Source: an uncultured Lysobacterales bacterium (GTDB lineage Bacteria > Pseudomonadota > Gammaproteobacteria > Xanthomonadales > SZUA-36). Taken from it: a stretch of 35,456 nucleotides of DNA. Below, in pieces: positions 34,715 to 35,456 of this stretch (the stretch's first letter is position 1; each line of letters opens with the position of its first letter). Below the pieces are notes generated by a model, which was given only the letters and a program-made list of their open reading frames with translations, did no database searches and was not told the origin of the DNA. Both the position numbers and the translations under genes were made by a program. The stretch spans positions 1 to 35,456 of the forward strand of contig CALBDB010000039.1 of assembly GCA_937927755.1 (NCBI GenBank), read 5' to 3'.

Positions 34715-35456
34715 TTATTCCTTGGGCGGTATTGTCAGCTCCGTACCATCCCTGGTCGCCATGAACATCGGTGACATGATTTCCACGCCTGCCTCGTTGA
34801 AAGCATCCAGGATATTCGCGTTCAGGCTGGAATGTGTTCTGGGCATACCCACGGCGTCTTTTGTGGTTGCATTCAACTGGTAATTCACCGAATAGTCATC
34901 CAGTGATTTTTGTAGAACAAAAGGTTCCGGGTCTGCTTCAATATTGTCGGTTTTCAGCGCCGCGCTGATTAGCAGTTCGTGGACTCTTGTCCATGGCACA
35001 TCGTAACCGATGGTTACCGAGGTAAACAGGATCAGTCCCGGCCCCCTGGCCTGCTCGCTGTAGTTGATGATGTGGCTGGTGAGTGTCATGGAATTGGGAA
35101 TGGAAATGATCTCTTTCTTTGTGTTTTCCAGGCGCGTCACAAAACTTCCGCGCTCGACCACCACGCCAACTGTATCGTTAACCGAAACACGGTCGCCTAC
35201 GTTGAATGCACGGGTGTAGGTAAGAACGATGCCGGCGACCACGTTTGCCACGGCGGTTGTCGAGCCCAGTGACAACAGCAGGCCAATAAACAGGCTCAGC
35301 CCCTGGAACGCCGGGGAATCCGAGCCGGGTAAATAGGGGAAGATAATGATCAATGTCAGCGCATAGATCAGAAGCCTCAACAGGTTGAAACTGGTGGCCG
35401 ACCACTCCGAATAGAATCCCGGGATATTGATCCTGCCCCTGGCAATACCCTTAAAA
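34715..35456 (-). CDS. Mechanosensitive ion channel, MscS family, C-terminal part only
   Basis: The frame is open from the right window edge to a stop at 34715, giving about 247 residues; the N-terminus is missing. The visible part begins FKGIARGRINIPGFYSEWSATSFNLLRLLIYALTLIIIFPYLPGSDSPAFQG, then the pore-lining and beta-domain region LSLGSTTAVANVVAGIVLTYTRAFNVGDRVSVNDTVGVVVERGSFVTRLENTKKEIISIPNSM, which is characteristic of MscS (TM3 followed by the beta domain). The alpha/beta C-terminal domain follows, ending ELTIPPKE. MscS channels open under membrane tension and release solutes in hypo-osmotic shock. Long family members have extra N-terminal helices; how many are present here cannot be seen. 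Confidence 0.92.
   Translation of the reverse strand, partial: FKGIARGRINIPGFYSEWSATSFNLLRLLIYALTLIIIFPYLPGSDSPAFQGLSLFIGLLLSLGSTTAVANVVAGIVLTYTRAFNVGDRVSVNDTVGVVVERGSFVTRLENTKKEIISIPNSMTLTSHIINYSEQARGPGLILFTSVTIGYDVPWTRVHELLISAALKTDNIEADPEPFVLQKSLDDYSVNYQLNATTKDAVGMPRTHSSLNANILDAFNEAGVEIMSPMFMATRDGTELTIPPKE

Noticed and set aside
1-35456. Search for CRISPR arrays, insertion sequences, integrases or prophage genes
   Set aside because: No regularly spaced repeats, transposase or integrase motifs, or phage structural proteins were seen; the only repeat element is the double palindrome at 34628.

Overview
The window reads as chromosomal DNA of a free-living gammaproteobacterium. The support is gene order and family content: pilT-pilU divergent from yggS-proC-yggT-DUF4426 (an arrangement known from Pseudomonas and relatives), aroK-aroB, a tkt-gap-pgk glycolytic run, an exosortase of the XrtH type, TPR-sulfotransferases and a patatin/POTRA/beta-barrel protein. 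XrtH and TPR-sulfotransferases suggest a marine or sediment lineage, but I cannot name a genus. I see no rRNA, tRNA, CRISPR array, insertion sequence or prophage gene. Coding density is high and most genes have clear Shine-Dalgarno sequences.

Layout, left to right. (1) 1-1774: a DUF547 exported protein cut by the left edge (minus), then a small exported protein and an exported esterase (plus). (2) 1787-4520: two overlapping minus-strand genes for Era-like GTPases with DUF697-type hydrophobic tails, one with two N-terminal membrane helices. (3) 4657-9743: two consecutive TPR-sulfotransferases (plus), a convergent divergent-type sulfotransferase-like protein (minus) and a small conserved protein (plus). 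(4) 9745-12479: aroK-aroB-hemE on the minus strand (shikimate and heme biosynthesis). (5) 12573-13912: exosortase H overlapped by an SDR/epimerase gene. (6) 13922-16507: yggS-proC-yggT-DUF4426 (minus). (7) 16639-21516: pilT, pilU, a strong terminator, a second hairpin, an OmpR-type response regulator and histidine kinase, and a small zinc-ribbon membrane protein. (8) 21586-25621: an outer-membrane barrel protein (minus), then a peroxiredoxin-like protein, a universal stress protein and an AGCS alanine/glycine:Na+ symporter, closed by a bidirectional hairpin terminator. (9) 25780-30013: tkt, gap, pgk, tightly spaced. (10) 30047-35456: patatin/Omp85-type protein (minus), a 734-residue exported repeat protein (plus), a REP-like double palindrome, and an MscS-family channel cut by the right edge.

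Most of the window is housekeeping. The less ordinary material is the sulfotransferase group, the overlapping GTPase pair, an exosortase with no recognisable substrate in view, the 734-residue exported protein with internal repeats and a Tyr/Trp/Gly-rich segment, a TonB-receptor-like barrel lacking a plug, and the structured leader between pilU and the two-component system. I did not find a system I could defend as wholly new; the findings are ranked accordingly.
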